64,000 nucleotides of DNA from Pseudomonas sp. Irchel s3b2. GTDB taxonomy: Bacteria > Pseudomonadota > Gammaproteobacteria > Pseudomonadales > Pseudomonadaceae. The stretch is from positions 310,001 through 374,000 of the forward strand of contig NZ_FYEB01000004.1 of assembly GCF_900187445.1 (NCBI RefSeq). Direction: 5' to 3'. The notes under the pieces were generated by a model. That model searched no databases. It worked only from the letters and a program-made list of their open reading frames with translations, and was not told the origin of the DNA. The translations under genes and the position numbers were made by a program. Shown here one piece after another: positions 1-8,827 of the stretch. Numbering within the stretch: the stretch's first letter is position 1; each line of letters opens with the position of its first letter.

Positions 1-503
1 ACCCATATTCCGTACTACCCCTGGCACAGTTCACTGGCCAATTGATCTTTACCCCGTGCCCAGGCACGAAGGGCACCAAGCCGTTTGAGGCGTTGCAAAC
101 CCTTAAGGATGCGGGGGCATCTGCCTTGCTGACGCTGATGCCGACCGAGGAGTTGCTTCAGAACGAGATCGACCTGCTGCCCGAAGAATGTCAGATGCTC
201 GGCATCGAATGGTTTCACCTGCCCGTAGACGACGATCAAGCTCCTGGCGAAGCATTCAAGGCCGCATGGGAGCAGCACCATTTGCGACTCACGCGGCTAC
301 TGACCGAAGGAAAGACCATCGCCATCCATTGCAAGGGTGGCTCAGGCCGTACCGGTTTGGTCGCCGCTCAGCTGTTGATCGAGAGCGGTGTGCCATTTAG
401 CGATGCTATCCGCGATGTTCAATCGCTGCGCCCTCGCGCCATTCAGCATCCTGCCCATATCGAATACATCGGCCGGTTCGACACCCAGTCGAACGCCTAC
501 TGA
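1..503 (+). CDS. Protein-tyrosine/dual-specificity phosphatase of the ars cluster, 5' partial
   Basis: The frame is open to the left edge, so the start lies outside the window; the TTG at 42 is only an internal codon, and upstream in-frame residues ([13 protein letters not shown]) look like real protein. The signature [10 protein letters not shown] is the Cys-x5-Arg loop of cysteine-based phosphatases, in a CDKN3/KAP-like fold of about 165 residues. It is followed after 23 bp by the arsenic GAPDH gene and then arsJ, an arrangement known from Pseudomonas arsenic islands, where a phosphatase often sits between arsR and the GAPDH gene. The physiological substrate is unknown; a role in handling arsenate or phospho-compounds is inference from context. 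Confidence 0.85.
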   Translation, partial: PYSVLPLAQFTGQLIFTPCPGTKGTKPFEALQTLKDAGASALLTLMPTEELLQNEIDLLPEECQMLGIEWFHLPVDDDQAPGEAFKAAWEQHHLRLTRLLTEGKTIAIHCKGGSGRTGLVAAQLLIESGVPFSDAIRDVQSLRPRAIQHPAHIEYIGRFDTQSNAY

Positions 504-526
504 CAACGGATACAGAGCACAACAAC

Positions 527-1531
527 ATGACTATCAAAGTGGGTATCAATGGTTTTGGCCGGATCGGTCGCCTCGCTTTGCGCGCCGCGTGGAGCTGGCC
601 AGAATTCGAGTTCGTGCAGATCAACGATCCGGCAGGTGACGCAGCCACGCATGCGCACCTGCTGAACTTCGACTCGGTGCATGGCCGTTGGAATTACCAG
701 GCCGACTCCGAAGGCGACAGCATCGTCATCGACGGCAAACGCATCAAAGTCACTGCCAACAAGGCGATTGCCGACACTGATTGGTCGGGCTGCGATCTGG
801 TGATTGAAGCCAGCGGCAAGATGAAGACCGTTGCGGTGCTTCAGGCTTACCTTGACCAGGGCGTTAAACGTGTAGTGGTCAGCGCGCCGGTGAAGGAGAA
901 GGGCGCGCTGAACATTGTCATGGGCGTCAACCATCAGCTGTTCAATCCGGCGGAACATCGCATCGTTACCGCCGCGTCGTGCACCACCAACTGTCTGGCG
1001 CCGGTGGTAAAGGTGATCCACGAGAAACTGGGCATTCGCCACGGTTCGATCACCACCATCCACGACCTGACCAACACTCAAAGCATTCTTGATCAGCCGC
1101 ACAAGGATCTGCGCCGTGCGCGTGCATCGGGCATGAGTTTGATTCCGACCAGTACCGGCTCGGCCACCGCCATTGCCGAAATCTTCCCGGAACTGCGCGG
1201 GCGTCTGAATGGCCATGCCGTGCGTGTGCCGCTGGCCAACGCTTCGCTGACCGACTGTGTCTTTGAAGTCGAGCGCGTTACCACTGTCGAAGAAGTGAAT
1301 CAGTTCCTCAAGGACGCGTCCGAGAATGAACTGAAAGACATCCTCGGTTTCGAGGAGCGTCCGCTGGTGTCCATCGACTACCGCACCGACCCGCGCTCAT
1401 CGATCATCGATGCGCTGTCGACCATGGTCATTAACGGCACCCAGGTCAAACTCTATGCCTGGTACGACAATGAATGGGGTTACGCCAACCGCACCGTCGA
1501 ACTGGCCAGAATGGTCGGCCTGGCCGTTTAA
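527..1531 (+). CDS. ArsJ-associated glyceraldehyde-3-phosphate dehydrogenase
   Basis: The 334-residue protein has the NAD-binding start [10 protein letters not shown] (residues 6-15) and the catalytic cysteine in ASCTTN (Cys152), so it is a complete GAPDH. It differs from housekeeping GapA in lying directly before arsJ (ATG 10 bp after the stop). In the established pathway this enzyme uses arsenate instead of phosphate to form 1-arseno-3-phosphoglycerate, which ArsJ exports; the product then breaks down outside the cell to arsenate. The ATG at 527 lies 23 bp behind the phosphatase stop, consistent with one operon. The arsR promoter that probably drives it is left of the window. Confidence 0.92.
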   Translation: MTIKVGINGFGRIGRLALRAAWSWPEFEFVQINDPAGDAATHAHLLNFDSVHGRWNYQADSEGDSIVIDGKRIKVTANKAIADTDWSGCDLVIEASGKMKTVAVLQAYLDQGVKRVVVSAPVKEKGALNIVMGVNHQLFNPAEHRIVTAASCTTNCLAPVVKVIHEKLGIRHGSITTIHDLTNTQSILDQPHKDLRRARASGMSLIPTSTGSATAIAEIFPELRGRLNGHAVRVPLANASLTDCVFEVERVTTVEEVNQFLKDASENELKDILGFEERPLVSIDYRTDPRSSIIDALSTMVINGTQVKLYAWYDNEWGYANRTVELARMVGLAV

Positions 1532-1540
1532 GGAGCGGTG

Positions 1541-2761
1541 ATGAAAGCGTTGTCAGCCCTCGCGCCGCAAGTGCGACAGTACCTGCTCGTGACAGGCAAT
1601 TACTGGGCCTTCACCCTCACCGACGGCGCCTTGCGCATGTTGGTGGTGCTGCACTTTCACGCGTTGGGCTACAGCCCTCTGCAAATCGCGGCGTTGTTTC
1701 TGTTCTACGAACTCTTTGGTGTGATCACCAACCTGGTGGGCGGTTATCTCGGCGCCCGATTGGGCCTGAACCGGACCATGAACATCGGGCTGGGAATGCA
1801 GGTTGTGGCGTTGTTGATGCTGACGGTGCCAGTGGCCTGGCTGACGATTCCATGGGTGATGGGCGCTCAGGCGCTTTCGGGGATTGCCAAGGACCTGAAC
1901 AAGATGAGTGCCAAAAGCTCCATCAAACTTCTGGTTCCTGATGGGCAGCAGGGCAAACTCTACAAGTGGGTGGCAATCCTCACCGGCTCGAAGAACGCAC
2001 TCAAAGGTGTCGGCTTTTTTCTTGGCGGAGCCTTGCTGGCGTTGATCGGTTTCAAGGGCGCCTTGCTGGCCATGGCCGGTGTTCTGGCGCTGATCTGGAT
2101 CAGCAGCTTGATTCTGTTGAAGAAGGACTTGGGCAAGGCCAAAGCCAAGCCAAAATTTCGCGACATCCTGTCCAAGAGCCGGGCGATCAATATCCTTTCA
2201 GCGGCGCGGATGTTCCTGTTCGGTGCCCGCGATGTCTGGTTCGTGGTGGCCTTGCCGGTGTACCTGAGCAGTGTCTTCGGCTGGGACTTCTGGGAGGTTG
2301 GCGGATTTCTTGCGGCCTGGGTTATCGGCTACGGCATCGTGCAGTCCTTCGCGCCCAACATCACTGGAAAGAAACGCGGGCACGTACCGGATGGTCGTGC
2401 GGCATTTCTGTGGGCACTTGCACTGGCGGGCCTGCCTGCGGCAATTGCTCTAGGGCTGAACACCGGGTTATCGCAACAGGGGGGGCTGCTCGGCGGATTG
2501 ATGGTTTTTGGTGCGCTGTTCGCGGTGAACTCTTCGCTGCACAGCTACCTGATCGTGTCCTACGCCAAGGAAGACGGCGTGTCGCTGGACGTGGGTTTCT
2601 ATTACATGTCCAACGCCATGGGCCGCCTGATCGGCACGGTGCTTTCCGGTTGGGTCTATCAGGTGTATGGACTGGAAGCGTGCTTATGGATATCGAGTGG
2701 ATTCGTGCTGATTGCAGCTTTGATTTCGATTGCCTTGCCTCGTCACACGCTTGGTAAATGA
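1541..2761 (+). CDS. arsJ: ArsJ organoarsenical efflux MFS permease
   Basis: A 406-residue hydrophobic protein with about ten to twelve membrane segments. It matches the ArsJ branch of the major facilitator superfamily, with the early NYWAFTLTDGALRML segment and the LNRTMNIG loop typical of that branch. AGGAG at 1531-1535 sits 5 nt before ATG 1541; the GTG at 1538 is too close to it. It exports 1-arseno-3-phosphoglycerate made by the preceding GAPDH, giving arsenate resistance without reduction to arsenite. It ends the ars operon; the next gene is convergent. Confidence 0.93.
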   Translation: MKALSALAPQVRQYLLVTGNYWAFTLTDGALRMLVVLHFHALGYSPLQIAALFLFYELFGVITNLVGGYLGARLGLNRTMNIGLGMQVVALLMLTVPVAWLTIPWVMGAQALSGIAKDLNKMSAKSSIKLLVPDGQQGKLYKWVAILTGSKNALKGVGFFLGGALLALIGFKGALLAMAGVLALIWISSLILLKKDLGKAKAKPKFRDILSKSRAINILSAARMFLFGARDVWFVVALPVYLSSVFGWDFWEVGGFLAAWVIGYGIVQSFAPNITGKKRGHVPDGRAAFLWALALAGLPAAIALGLNTGLSQQGGLLGGLMVFGALFAVNSSLHSYLIVSYAKEDGVSLDVGFYYMSNAMGRLIGTVLSGWVYQVYGLEACLWISSGFVLIAALISIALPRHTLGK

Positions 2762-2763
2762 CT

Positions 2764-2825
2764 ACTTTTGGCCGACAGCTGTCTGTCGGGAAGGACTGCA
2801 ATCGATCCGAAGCTGACGTTGTCCT
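2764..2825. repeat. Pseudomonas intergenic repeat (CTTTTGGCCGA type), partial copy
   Basis: Just after the arsJ stop, the order CTTTTGGCCGA, CTGTCTGTCGGGAAGG, CTGCAATCGA matches related stretches near 8.5, 16.5, 39.4 and 41.3 kb. It contains a perfect 7-bp hairpin (2772-2789) with no T-run. Resembles the short dispersed intergenic repeats known in P. fluorescens genomes; the exact family name was not checked. Confidence 0.6.
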
Positions 2826-2869
2826 CAGTCAGCTCCAAGTCTTCTCTCGATCCAGTCGGTTGTGGGTAT

Positions 2870-3532
2870 TCAGCGGCGCCACGATCCCTCGGGCAATTCG
2901 ACCTGCCGATAGGCCGCAGCCAAGGCAACCTTCAGCCCCTCTTTATCCAGCGGTATGCAGTAGGCGGGTTTAGCCCGTTCGAATCGCCAGCTTTCATCGA
3001 GGCTGCCCGCATCTGCCGCGTCGAATCCAATCTCGTCCAGCAACGTGATTACCAACGCTTTCGCCGCCGGATCATCCGCCGCGATCGGCAGTGCGCGTCG
3101 GTCGGGCGCTGCTTTCGGGCGCGAGTCCTGCAGCAGGTCTTGGGCGAGGATTGCATTGAATACCTTGACCACGCTGGAGTGGGGCAGATGCTCGGCGAGC
3201 AGGCGGCTGGTGGTGGTTTCGAATCGGTCGAGAACGGCAATGTGACCGTCGCGTTCCGGGTAGTAATTGTTGGCATCCAGCACGATTTTGCCCTCTAGCC
3301 ACTTGGCCGGCACGCTCCGGTAATGCTCAAGAGGAATGGCCACGAGTACAACGTCGCCAAATTGTGCTGCGTCCTCGACAGTGCCTACCTGACTGCCAGG
3401 AATGCCACTGAGCACGCTGCTCATGGTCTGTGGCCCACGTGAATTGCTGAGCATCGCCTCGTGTCCCGCCGCGATGACCAATTGTGCCACTGCACGTCCG
3501 ATGAAGCCTGCCCCAATAATGCCGATACGCAT
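2870..3532 (-). CDS. NADPH-dependent F420-reductase-like NAD(P)-binding oxidoreductase
   Basis: A 220-residue protein starting MRIGIIGAGFIGRAVA, a Rossmann GxGxxG dinucleotide site at residues 7-12, with a later VVLVAIPLE strand and LDANNYYPERDG loop typical of the COG2085 family (F420:NADP reductase-like and related to NADP-dependent 6-phosphogluconate-type folds). Pseudomonads lack F420, so the real substrate is unknown. It is divergent from a LysR gene 100 bp away, the usual layout of a regulator and its target. Confidence 0.8.
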   Translation of the reverse strand: MRIGIIGAGFIGRAVAQLVIAAGHEAMLSNSRGPQTMSSVLSGIPGSQVGTVEDAAQFGDVVLVAIPLEHYRSVPAKWLEGKIVLDANNYYPERDGHIAVLDRFETTTSRLLAEHLPHSSVVKVFNAILAQDLLQDSRPKAAPDRRALPIAADDPAAKALVITLLDEIGFDAADAGSLDESWRFERAKPAYCIPLDKEGLKVALAAAYRQVELPEGSWRR

Positions 3533-3545
3533 GTCCTTGCTCCGC

Positions 3546-3581
3546 TGGTTGGTAAGAAGAAACCATGATGATTGCCAACCA
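3546..3581. promoter_or_regulatory. Inverted repeat in divergent promoter, candidate LysR site
   Basis: TGGTTGG (3546-3552) and CCAACCA (3575-3581) form a 7-bp inverted repeat with 22 bp between arms, in the 100-bp gap between the oxidoreductase and the divergent LysR gene. Position suits a LysR binding region, but this is position and symmetry only. Confidence 0.35.
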
Positions 3582-3632
3582 AGGGCAGATAAATAATCAT
3601 CGGCTACTTAGTCTCGTTACCAGGAGTGTTGA

Positions 3633-4529
3633 ATGATGGATCGCCTGACGAGCATGGGGGCGTTTGTGATGGCGGCGGAATCCGGCTCCTATGCCAGCGC
3701 CGCCGAGCGATTGGGCCTGTCGCCGCAAATGGTGGCCAAGCATGTTTCCGCGCTTGAGCAGCGGCTAGGTGCGAGGCTACTGAACCGTACCACCCGACGC
3801 CAGAGCCTGACTGAGTTGGGCAGCGCTTACTACGAACGCTGTAAGCACATTCTGAGCGAGGCTCAGGCTGCCGACTCCCTTGCGCAGATCATGAACGACA
3901 CCCCGCGCGGCAAACTGAGAATCAGCGCTCCTGTAACATTCGGCTCCTATAGCCTCATGCCCTTTGTGACGGAGTTTTTGCGTCAACACCCGGAGGTTGA
4001 AATCGATCTGCATTTGACCGACCGCTTCGTCGATCTGGTGGAGGAGGGGTATGAAGTGGCTTTCAGGATTGGCCCATTGGCCGCATCCAGTTTGACCGCC
4101 AGGCCATTGGCGCCTTACCGGTTGGTAGCCTGTGCGGCACCGAGCTATCTGACCGACCGCGGAGTGCCGCAAATACCGGATGATCTGAAGTACCATGAGT
4201 GTCTGGGGTATGCCTATTGGTCCCGGCCGGCCGACCGCGAATGGGTATTCTGTAAAGGCTCCGCAGTTGAACGGGTACAAGTCGTCAGTCGATTGCAGGT
4301 CAATGAGAGCAAAGCACTGCTGTCGGCAGCACTGGAGGGGTTCGGGATTGTCCTTGGACCGGAAGACTTTCTTGAGCCCGCGTTGCGCCGCGGCGGGTTA
4401 GTTCGACTGTTAACTGACTACCAGGCACCGAGCCGACAAATGCATTTGCTCTACACGGCCAATCGTCAGAGAACAGCCAAACTCCGACGATTTATCGATG
4501 CTGCGCTCGCCTGCTTTGGTGCTCATTGA
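3633..4529 (+). CDS. LysR-family transcriptional regulator
   Basis: 298 residues: an N-terminal winged helix-turn-helix (about residues 3-62, with the typical GSYASAAERLGLSPQMVAKH recognition region) followed by a periplasmic-binding-like effector domain of the LysR substrate-binding type. AGGAG at 3622-3626 serves either ATG 3633 or 3636. It is divergent from the F420-reductase-like gene, its likely target and possibly the source of the sensed metabolite. Similar to the AaeR/YhjC-type subgroup common in pseudomonads; the effector cannot be read from sequence. The following 136 bp (4530-4665) shows no gene. Confidence 0.9.
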   Translation: MMDRLTSMGAFVMAAESGSYASAAERLGLSPQMVAKHVSALEQRLGARLLNRTTRRQSLTELGSAYYERCKHILSEAQAADSLAQIMNDTPRGKLRISAPVTFGSYSLMPFVTEFLRQHPEVEIDLHLTDRFVDLVEEGYEVAFRIGPLAASSLTARPLAPYRLVACAAPSYLTDRGVPQIPDDLKYHECLGYAYWSRPADREWVFCKGSAVERVQVVSRLQVNESKALLSAALEGFGIVLGPEDFLEPALRRGGLVRLLTDYQAPSRQMHLLYTANRQRTAKLRRFIDAALACFGAH

Positions 4530-4665
4530 GCAGGCTTTGGAGTTGTCTCAGCCGAATTGATCTGTGATTGATCTCGGTCGCAGGCTACTGGTTCATTCCT
4601 TTGGTTCCTGAATAAAGCCCGATGCCGTGCACGATCGGCGAGCAAAGAGCCTGTCTCAATCGGAT

Positions 4666-6198
4666 TCATGCAGCCGCTCTTGCTTCTTCATGCGTACGCG
4701 CTCGACCCAGCAAGGCGAACACCAGCAACGCAGTCAGTGCCGATGATGCGGCCAGGACGTACAAGACCCAGCGGAATGCCTGGTCGTAGGTCGCCAGCAG
4801 CAAAGCGCGTTCTCCGCTTACAAGGGCGCCGGCCTGCGCAAGATCGCCGAGCGCGGCGCGATTGGCGGCTTCGATCACAGCGGCTGGATCGGCTGTGCCT
4901 AAGGCCCCGAGCAACCCGCCCTGAATAAGGAACGCCAGCAGCGCGCCCGCCACCGCGATGGCGATGCCATCAGCCGAAACACGCACGCAGTTGAAGATGC
5001 CCGTCGCCATCCCAACACGTTCCTTCTCCACCACGCTCACAGCCATGCCATCCATCAATCCCCAAGGCAGTCCAATGCCTACGCCGATCAGCGCCAGCGG
5101 TGCTACCAGCGCAGGGCCAGCCCCGCCGGACAACACCTGGCCCACCCAGACCAGCCCGACCGTTACCAGCAACAGCCCGACACCGGACAACATGCCGGCG
5201 GTGAACCATCGCGACAGCAACGCGGCAAGAAACGGCACGACCAGCAGCGGCGCGGCCAAGGGAATCATCATTTGTCCCGCTTCAAGCGCTCCCAGGCCGT
5301 CAATACCGATGAAGCGTCCCGGCAGCATCACGATCAACGTGACGAAAAAGAAGGCCGGCGACGCGGCCAGTATTTGCACGCCGACGAAACGCGCACGACC
5401 GAACAGCGACAGGTCGAGCATCGGCCGCGCCACTTTCCGCTCGATGCGCACAAACGCCATGAACAGCACGGCCGCAACCAGCAGCGACCCGATGACCGTG
5501 GCACTACGCCAGCCTTTTTCGGGTGCCAGCAGGACGCCATAGGTGAACAGGGCGAGCGCGGCGGTGAAACTGATAGCGCCCGGCCAGTCCAAGCCGGTGG
5601 CCTCCGGGTCTCGGGATTCCGTAGCGCTGGCCCATACCAGCCCGAAACCCGCCACGCCGATCATCGCCGTCGCCAGGAACACCCAACGCCAGCCTGCCAC
5701 CTCCACCAGCCAGCCCGCTGCCAGCGGCCCGAAGGCCAGGCCGATGCCGAACGTGGTGCCGAGCAGGCTGAATACGCGGGTGCGGATCGGACCGGGGAAG
5801 GTCTGTGCCAGCGAGGACATGGCACCCGCGAAGGCGGCCGCGCCGCCCAGCCCTTGCAGCAGGCGCAGGCCGTCGATCCAGATCACCCTCGGCGCCAACG
5901 GAATGATGAACGTAACCACTGCGAACAGCGCCAGACCGACCAACCACACGCGCTTGCGGCCATAGATGTCGGTCAGGCTGCCGGCCGCCATCATGGCGCT
6001 ACCGTAGGTCAGGATGTAGCCGTTGACCACCCAATTCAGCTGAACTGCCGTCCCGCCCAGCTCCTGGCTGATGGACGGCAGCACGACGGCCGGCCCGGTG
6101 AAGCACAGCGGGATCAGGATGCCGGTAAGGCAGGCGGCCAGCAGTTGTAGCCAGTCACGGCCAGTGGGGCCGCTTGTGGCGGCCAAGACTTGAGTCAT
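4666..6198 (-). CDS. MFS drug-efflux-type transporter, DHA2-like (14 TM)
   Basis: 510 residues, hydrophobic throughout, with the MFS loop motif DIYGRKRVW between TM2 and TM3 and the QGLGGAAAFAGAM segment typical of the drug:H+ antiporter-2 group. The length and the extended C-terminal half fit 14 transmembrane helices. Divergent from a LysR gene with operator-like symmetry between them (6313-6361), so expression is probably controlled by that regulator. Substrate unknown; export of toxic organics is the family default. Confidence 0.88.
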   Translation of the reverse strand: MTQVLAATSGPTGRDWLQLLAACLTGILIPLCFTGPAVVLPSISQELGGTAVQLNWVVNGYILTYGSAMMAAGSLTDIYGRKRVWLVGLALFAVVTFIIPLAPRVIWIDGLRLLQGLGGAAAFAGAMSSLAQTFPGPIRTRVFSLLGTTFGIGLAFGPLAAGWLVEVAGWRWVFLATAMIGVAGFGLVWASATESRDPEATGLDWPGAISFTAALALFTYGVLLAPEKGWRSATVIGSLLVAAVLFMAFVRIERKVARPMLDLSLFGRARFVGVQILAASPAFFFVTLIVMLPGRFIGIDGLGALEAGQMMIPLAAPLLVVPFLAALLSRWFTAGMLSGVGLLLVTVGLVWVGQVLSGGAGPALVAPLALIGVGIGLPWGLMDGMAVSVVEKERVGMATGIFNCVRVSADGIAIAVAGALLAFLIQGGLLGALGTADPAAVIEAANRAALGDLAQAGALVSGERALLLATYDQAFRWVLYVLAASSALTALLVFALLGRARTHEEARAAA

Positions 6199-6312
6199 AG
6201 AAAATATCCGTAAAGAGTCCGGGGGAGAAACAGGCGCGCGTCAAAGCCGTATCTCGAAAATCAAGACAGTCGTGTCCAGCCTACGCAGCCGTCATCGTAG
6301 GGGTGCGCGCTA

Positions 6313-6361
6313 TTAAGAAAAATGGGCTAAGGTTCCGAACATATCGGACAATATTTCTTAA
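6313..6361. promoter_or_regulatory. Candidate LysR operator in divergent promoter
   Basis: TCCGA-N5-TCGGA at 6334-6348 is a perfect 5-bp dyad with LysR-like spacing. Around it lie TTAAGAAA (6313-6320) and TTTCTTAA (6354-6361), a second inverted pair. The region sits between the divergent MFS and LysR genes, immediately upstream of the regulator start at 6375. Confidence 0.5.
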
Positions 6362-6374
6362 ATTTGGCGGAAAA

Positions 6375-7262
6375 ATGGACTCTCTGAATGGCATTGCATT
6401 CTTCGTGCAGGCGGCGGAAACCCGTAGCTTTTCGGAAGCCGGCCGAGTGCTCGGCATTTCGTCCTCCGCCGTGGGCAAGAGCGTGGCCAGGCTAGAGGAG
6501 CGGCTGGGCGTGCGCCTGCTGCACCGCAGCACGCGCAGCATTACGCTGACCGCCGAGGGCGCGTTGTTCCTGGAGCGTTGCCGGCGCATCCTCTGCGAGC
6601 TCGAAGCGGCCGAGCTGGAACTGTCGGAGACTCGGCAGGCACCCCAAGGCAAGTTGCGCGTGAGTCTGCCGCTGGTCAGCGGCTTGGTGATGCCGGCGCT
6701 CACGGCTTTCATGCGCCGGTACCCGGCCATCCAGTTGGACGTGGATTTTTCGGATCGGATGGTCGATGTAATCGAGGATGGATTTGATGCCGTCATTCGC
6801 ACCGGAGAACCGACGGATTCCCGGTTGATGTCCCGTCCACTGGGAAGCTTCAAGCTGCTGCTGGTCGCCTCGCCCCGATACCTCGCCGATCGCGGCACGC
6901 CGCGTGTGCCCGCCGATTTGGCGGGCCATGCCAGCTTGCAACACAAGTTCCCGAGTACCGGCAAGTTCGAATCCTGGCCCTTGCGTATGCAGGAGGGCGA
7001 AGCAGAACCCATCCTCTTGGCCTCGATGGTATGCAACACCACCGAAGCCCTGATTCATGTCGCCCGCGATGGCCTTGGAATCGCTTGTCTGCCGGATTTC
7101 ATGGTGCGCGATGCCATAGCGGCCGGCGAACTGCTGACGGTGCTGGACGACTTCAACCAGCATCACGGCACCTTCCGCTTGCTCTGGCCGTCGAGCAAGC
7201 ACCTGGCGCCGAAACTGCGTGTGTTTATCGACTTCATGAGCGCGGAGCTTTTTAAGACCTGA
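6375..7262 (+). CDS. LysR-family transcriptional regulator
   Basis: 295 residues from ATG 6375. The frame is open further upstream to 6303, but the family begins just before the helix-turn-helix (MDSLNGIAFFVQAAE), and the upstream stretch contains the operator symmetry. HTH at about residues 1-60, effector domain to the end. Divergent from the DHA2-type exporter, which it most likely represses or activates. Same broad subgroup as the LysR at 3633. Confidence 0.9.
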   Translation: MDSLNGIAFFVQAAETRSFSEAGRVLGISSSAVGKSVARLEERLGVRLLHRSTRSITLTAEGALFLERCRRILCELEAAELELSETRQAPQGKLRVSLPLVSGLVMPALTAFMRRYPAIQLDVDFSDRMVDVIEDGFDAVIRTGEPTDSRLMSRPLGSFKLLLVASPRYLADRGTPRVPADLAGHASLQHKFPSTGKFESWPLRMQEGEAEPILLASMVCNTTEALIHVARDGLGIACLPDFMVRDAIAAGELLTVLDDFNQHHGTFRLLWPSSKHLAPKLRVFIDFMSAELFKT

Positions 7263-7328
7263 CTCGACCGGGCAGAGTTTATGGCATGTGTAGAATAGCG
7301 GTTTCCCCATTTTCAAAGGAATGATCCA

Positions 7329-7634
7329 GTGATCACTTGCCATGTCAGGTATGTAATCGATCCCTACCAGATCCCGGCTTTCGAAAGCTATTCTCGCCAT
7401 TGGATTCGTGTGGTGACCCGTATGGGAGGAAAGCACCACGGCTACTTTCTACCAGCCGAAGGCGCCAACAACATTGCTTACTGTCTATTCAGCTTTTCCA
7501 GCCTGGCAGATTATGAGCAGTACCGTAGGGAGGCCGGAGTAGACCCTGAGTGCGTTCAATTGGTGACGCAGGCTACCGAGCAAAAACTCATCCTGAGCTA
7601 CGAGCGCAGTTTCCTTCGTCCCATTCTTGATTGA
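7329..7634 (+). CDS. NIPSNAP family protein
   Basis: A 101-residue protein with the NIPSNAP (ferredoxin-like, dimeric alpha/beta barrel) pattern: RYVIDPYQIPAFESYSRHWI at the start and a central GGKHHGYFLP loop. It starts at GTG 7329, with AAAGGA at 7315-7320 eight bases upstream; no ATG fits the frame. NIPSNAP proteins have no agreed bacterial reaction. It stands alone, 66 bp after the LysR gene, and could be co-transcribed with it. Confidence 0.82.
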   Translation: MITCHVRYVIDPYQIPAFESYSRHWIRVVTRMGGKHHGYFLPAEGANNIAYCLFSFSSLADYEQYRREAGVDPECVQLVTQATEQKLILSYERSFLRPILD

Positions 7635-7720
7635 ACTAACGTGTTTGCGGCTGCGCGCGGGCGCCCCAAGAGGCTGCGTCAGGCCGATTTCGGCCTATCG
7701 CGAGTGGCCGCCAACGACCC

Positions 7721-7879
7721 AGGCTGTGTGAAAACGTTTTAGAGCAAGTTTGACAGTCAGAATCGGAACAAAAATCGCGTTCCTATGCAAATTTTAGGTC
7801 TGGCTGACCAAGCCAAACGCCGACAGATTTTACGTAGCAACGCAGACTTCAAAACGGCGCATGCGTTTTCACACAGCCT
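7721..7879. mobile_element. MITE 'A', copy 1 (AGGCTGTGTGAAAACG ends)
   Basis: A 159-bp non-coding unit with inverted ends AGGCTGTGTGAAAACG and CGTTTTCACACAGCCT. It is flanked by GACC on both sides (7716-7719 and 7881-7884), a possible target duplication. A second copy at 39416-39573 differs, by eye, by one missing base. The surrounding gap (7635-7949) otherwise holds only degenerate intergenic repeat sequence (from about 7665 to 7940). No transposase is encoded, so it would have to be moved by one elsewhere. Confidence 0.8.
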
Positions 7880-7949
7880 GGACCCAAAGCAGCCGGTCAG
7901 CATTGGCTGAAATTGGCCGATTAGCTATCGGGCCAAGATCAAAACGTTG

Positions 7950-8375
7950 TCAGCACAACAGCTTCTGGTAATAGAGTCGGGTATGTCCCGGTGGATAGTC
8001 TGCCAGGCGTCCGAATTCGGAGTAGCCCAGTTTTTGATAAAAGCCTGGCGCCTGAAAGCTGAAGGTCTCCAGCAAGATACCAGTGCAGTTCTTTTTCTGA
8101 GCGATATCTTCGGCCATGCGCATTAGCCGTTCTCCGATACCTCGGCCACGCATCGACTCGGGAACGCTGACAAGATCAATGAGCAGCCATTGATATGAGA
8201 CCTTGCCGTACAGCCCGCCTATAACTTCGTTACTGTCAGTGTCTCGTAGCAACAGGGCAAATGTTTCATGGGCATCGTCCCCACCGTTGGCCAGATTATG
8301 GGCCAGTAATGGAGTCAAAATTCCTAACCGCTCTGCTTCAGTCGCATTTTCCGAAAGCTGAATTTCTACAGACAT
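7950..8375 (-). CDS. GNAT-family N-acetyltransferase
   Basis: 141 residues with the acetyl-CoA pyrophosphate-binding motif at SMRGRGIGERLMRMAE (the R/Q-x-x-G-x-G/A pattern) in the middle and a C-terminal GFYQKLGYSEFGR beta-bulge segment, as in GCN5-related acetyltransferases. The ATG at 8375 has GGGAGAG just upstream. The acceptor substrate cannot be told. It is isolated between repeat-rich gaps. Confidence 0.85.
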   Translation of the reverse strand: MSVEIQLSENATEAERLGILTPLLAHNLANGGDDAHETFALLLRDTDSNEVIGGLYGKVSYQWLLIDLVSVPESMRGRGIGERLMRMAEDIAQKKNCTGILLETFSFQAPGFYQKLGYSEFGRLADYPPGHTRLYYQKLLC

Positions 8376-8484
8376 GGCGCTCTCCCTGAGCTATGAGTAA
8401 ATGGGTCAACAAGGTAGCCCATTTCTGTCACCCCATGGCGAATCAGTAAATGCATCAATCGTCCGTCTTTTGATGGGCTGGACG

Positions 8485-8586
8485 GCTGCTTTTGGCCGCT
8501 TTCTGCCTGTCACCAAGGGCTGTATCCGACCCATTGCTGCCGGTGGCGATAGTCAAAAACGGCCAACAGCTGCCTGTCAATTTCGT
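8485..8586. repeat. Pseudomonas intergenic repeat (CTTTTGGCCGA type), uninterrupted copy
   Basis: The most complete copy in the window: CTGCTTTTGGCCG, TTTCTGCCTGTCACC, AAGGGCTG, CGACCCATTGCTGCC, GGTGGCGATAGTCAAAAACG, GGCCAACAGCTGCC. It gives the undisturbed target for the MITE inserted in the 39.4-kb copy. The rest of the gap 8376-8827 shows no convincing gene. Confidence 0.7.
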
Positions 8587-8827
8587 CTGAGGAAACCCAG
8601 ACGATCTGTCTCTTGCCGCGCCTTGTTATAAGACTTCGAGTTGTCCACGAAACCAGGTGAGGGCAAACTCATCCAATGAGCGTATGCCCAAGAACTGATT
8701 GGCCAGGAGTATCCGATCAAACAGTAAGCGCGGCCACACGGTGCTGGTGGCAGCTGTAAGTGCCAAACGAATGTAGATGCGCTACAACAATACATAGAAC
8801 TCTGGGGGCCTGACAGGAAGCGAGCGA

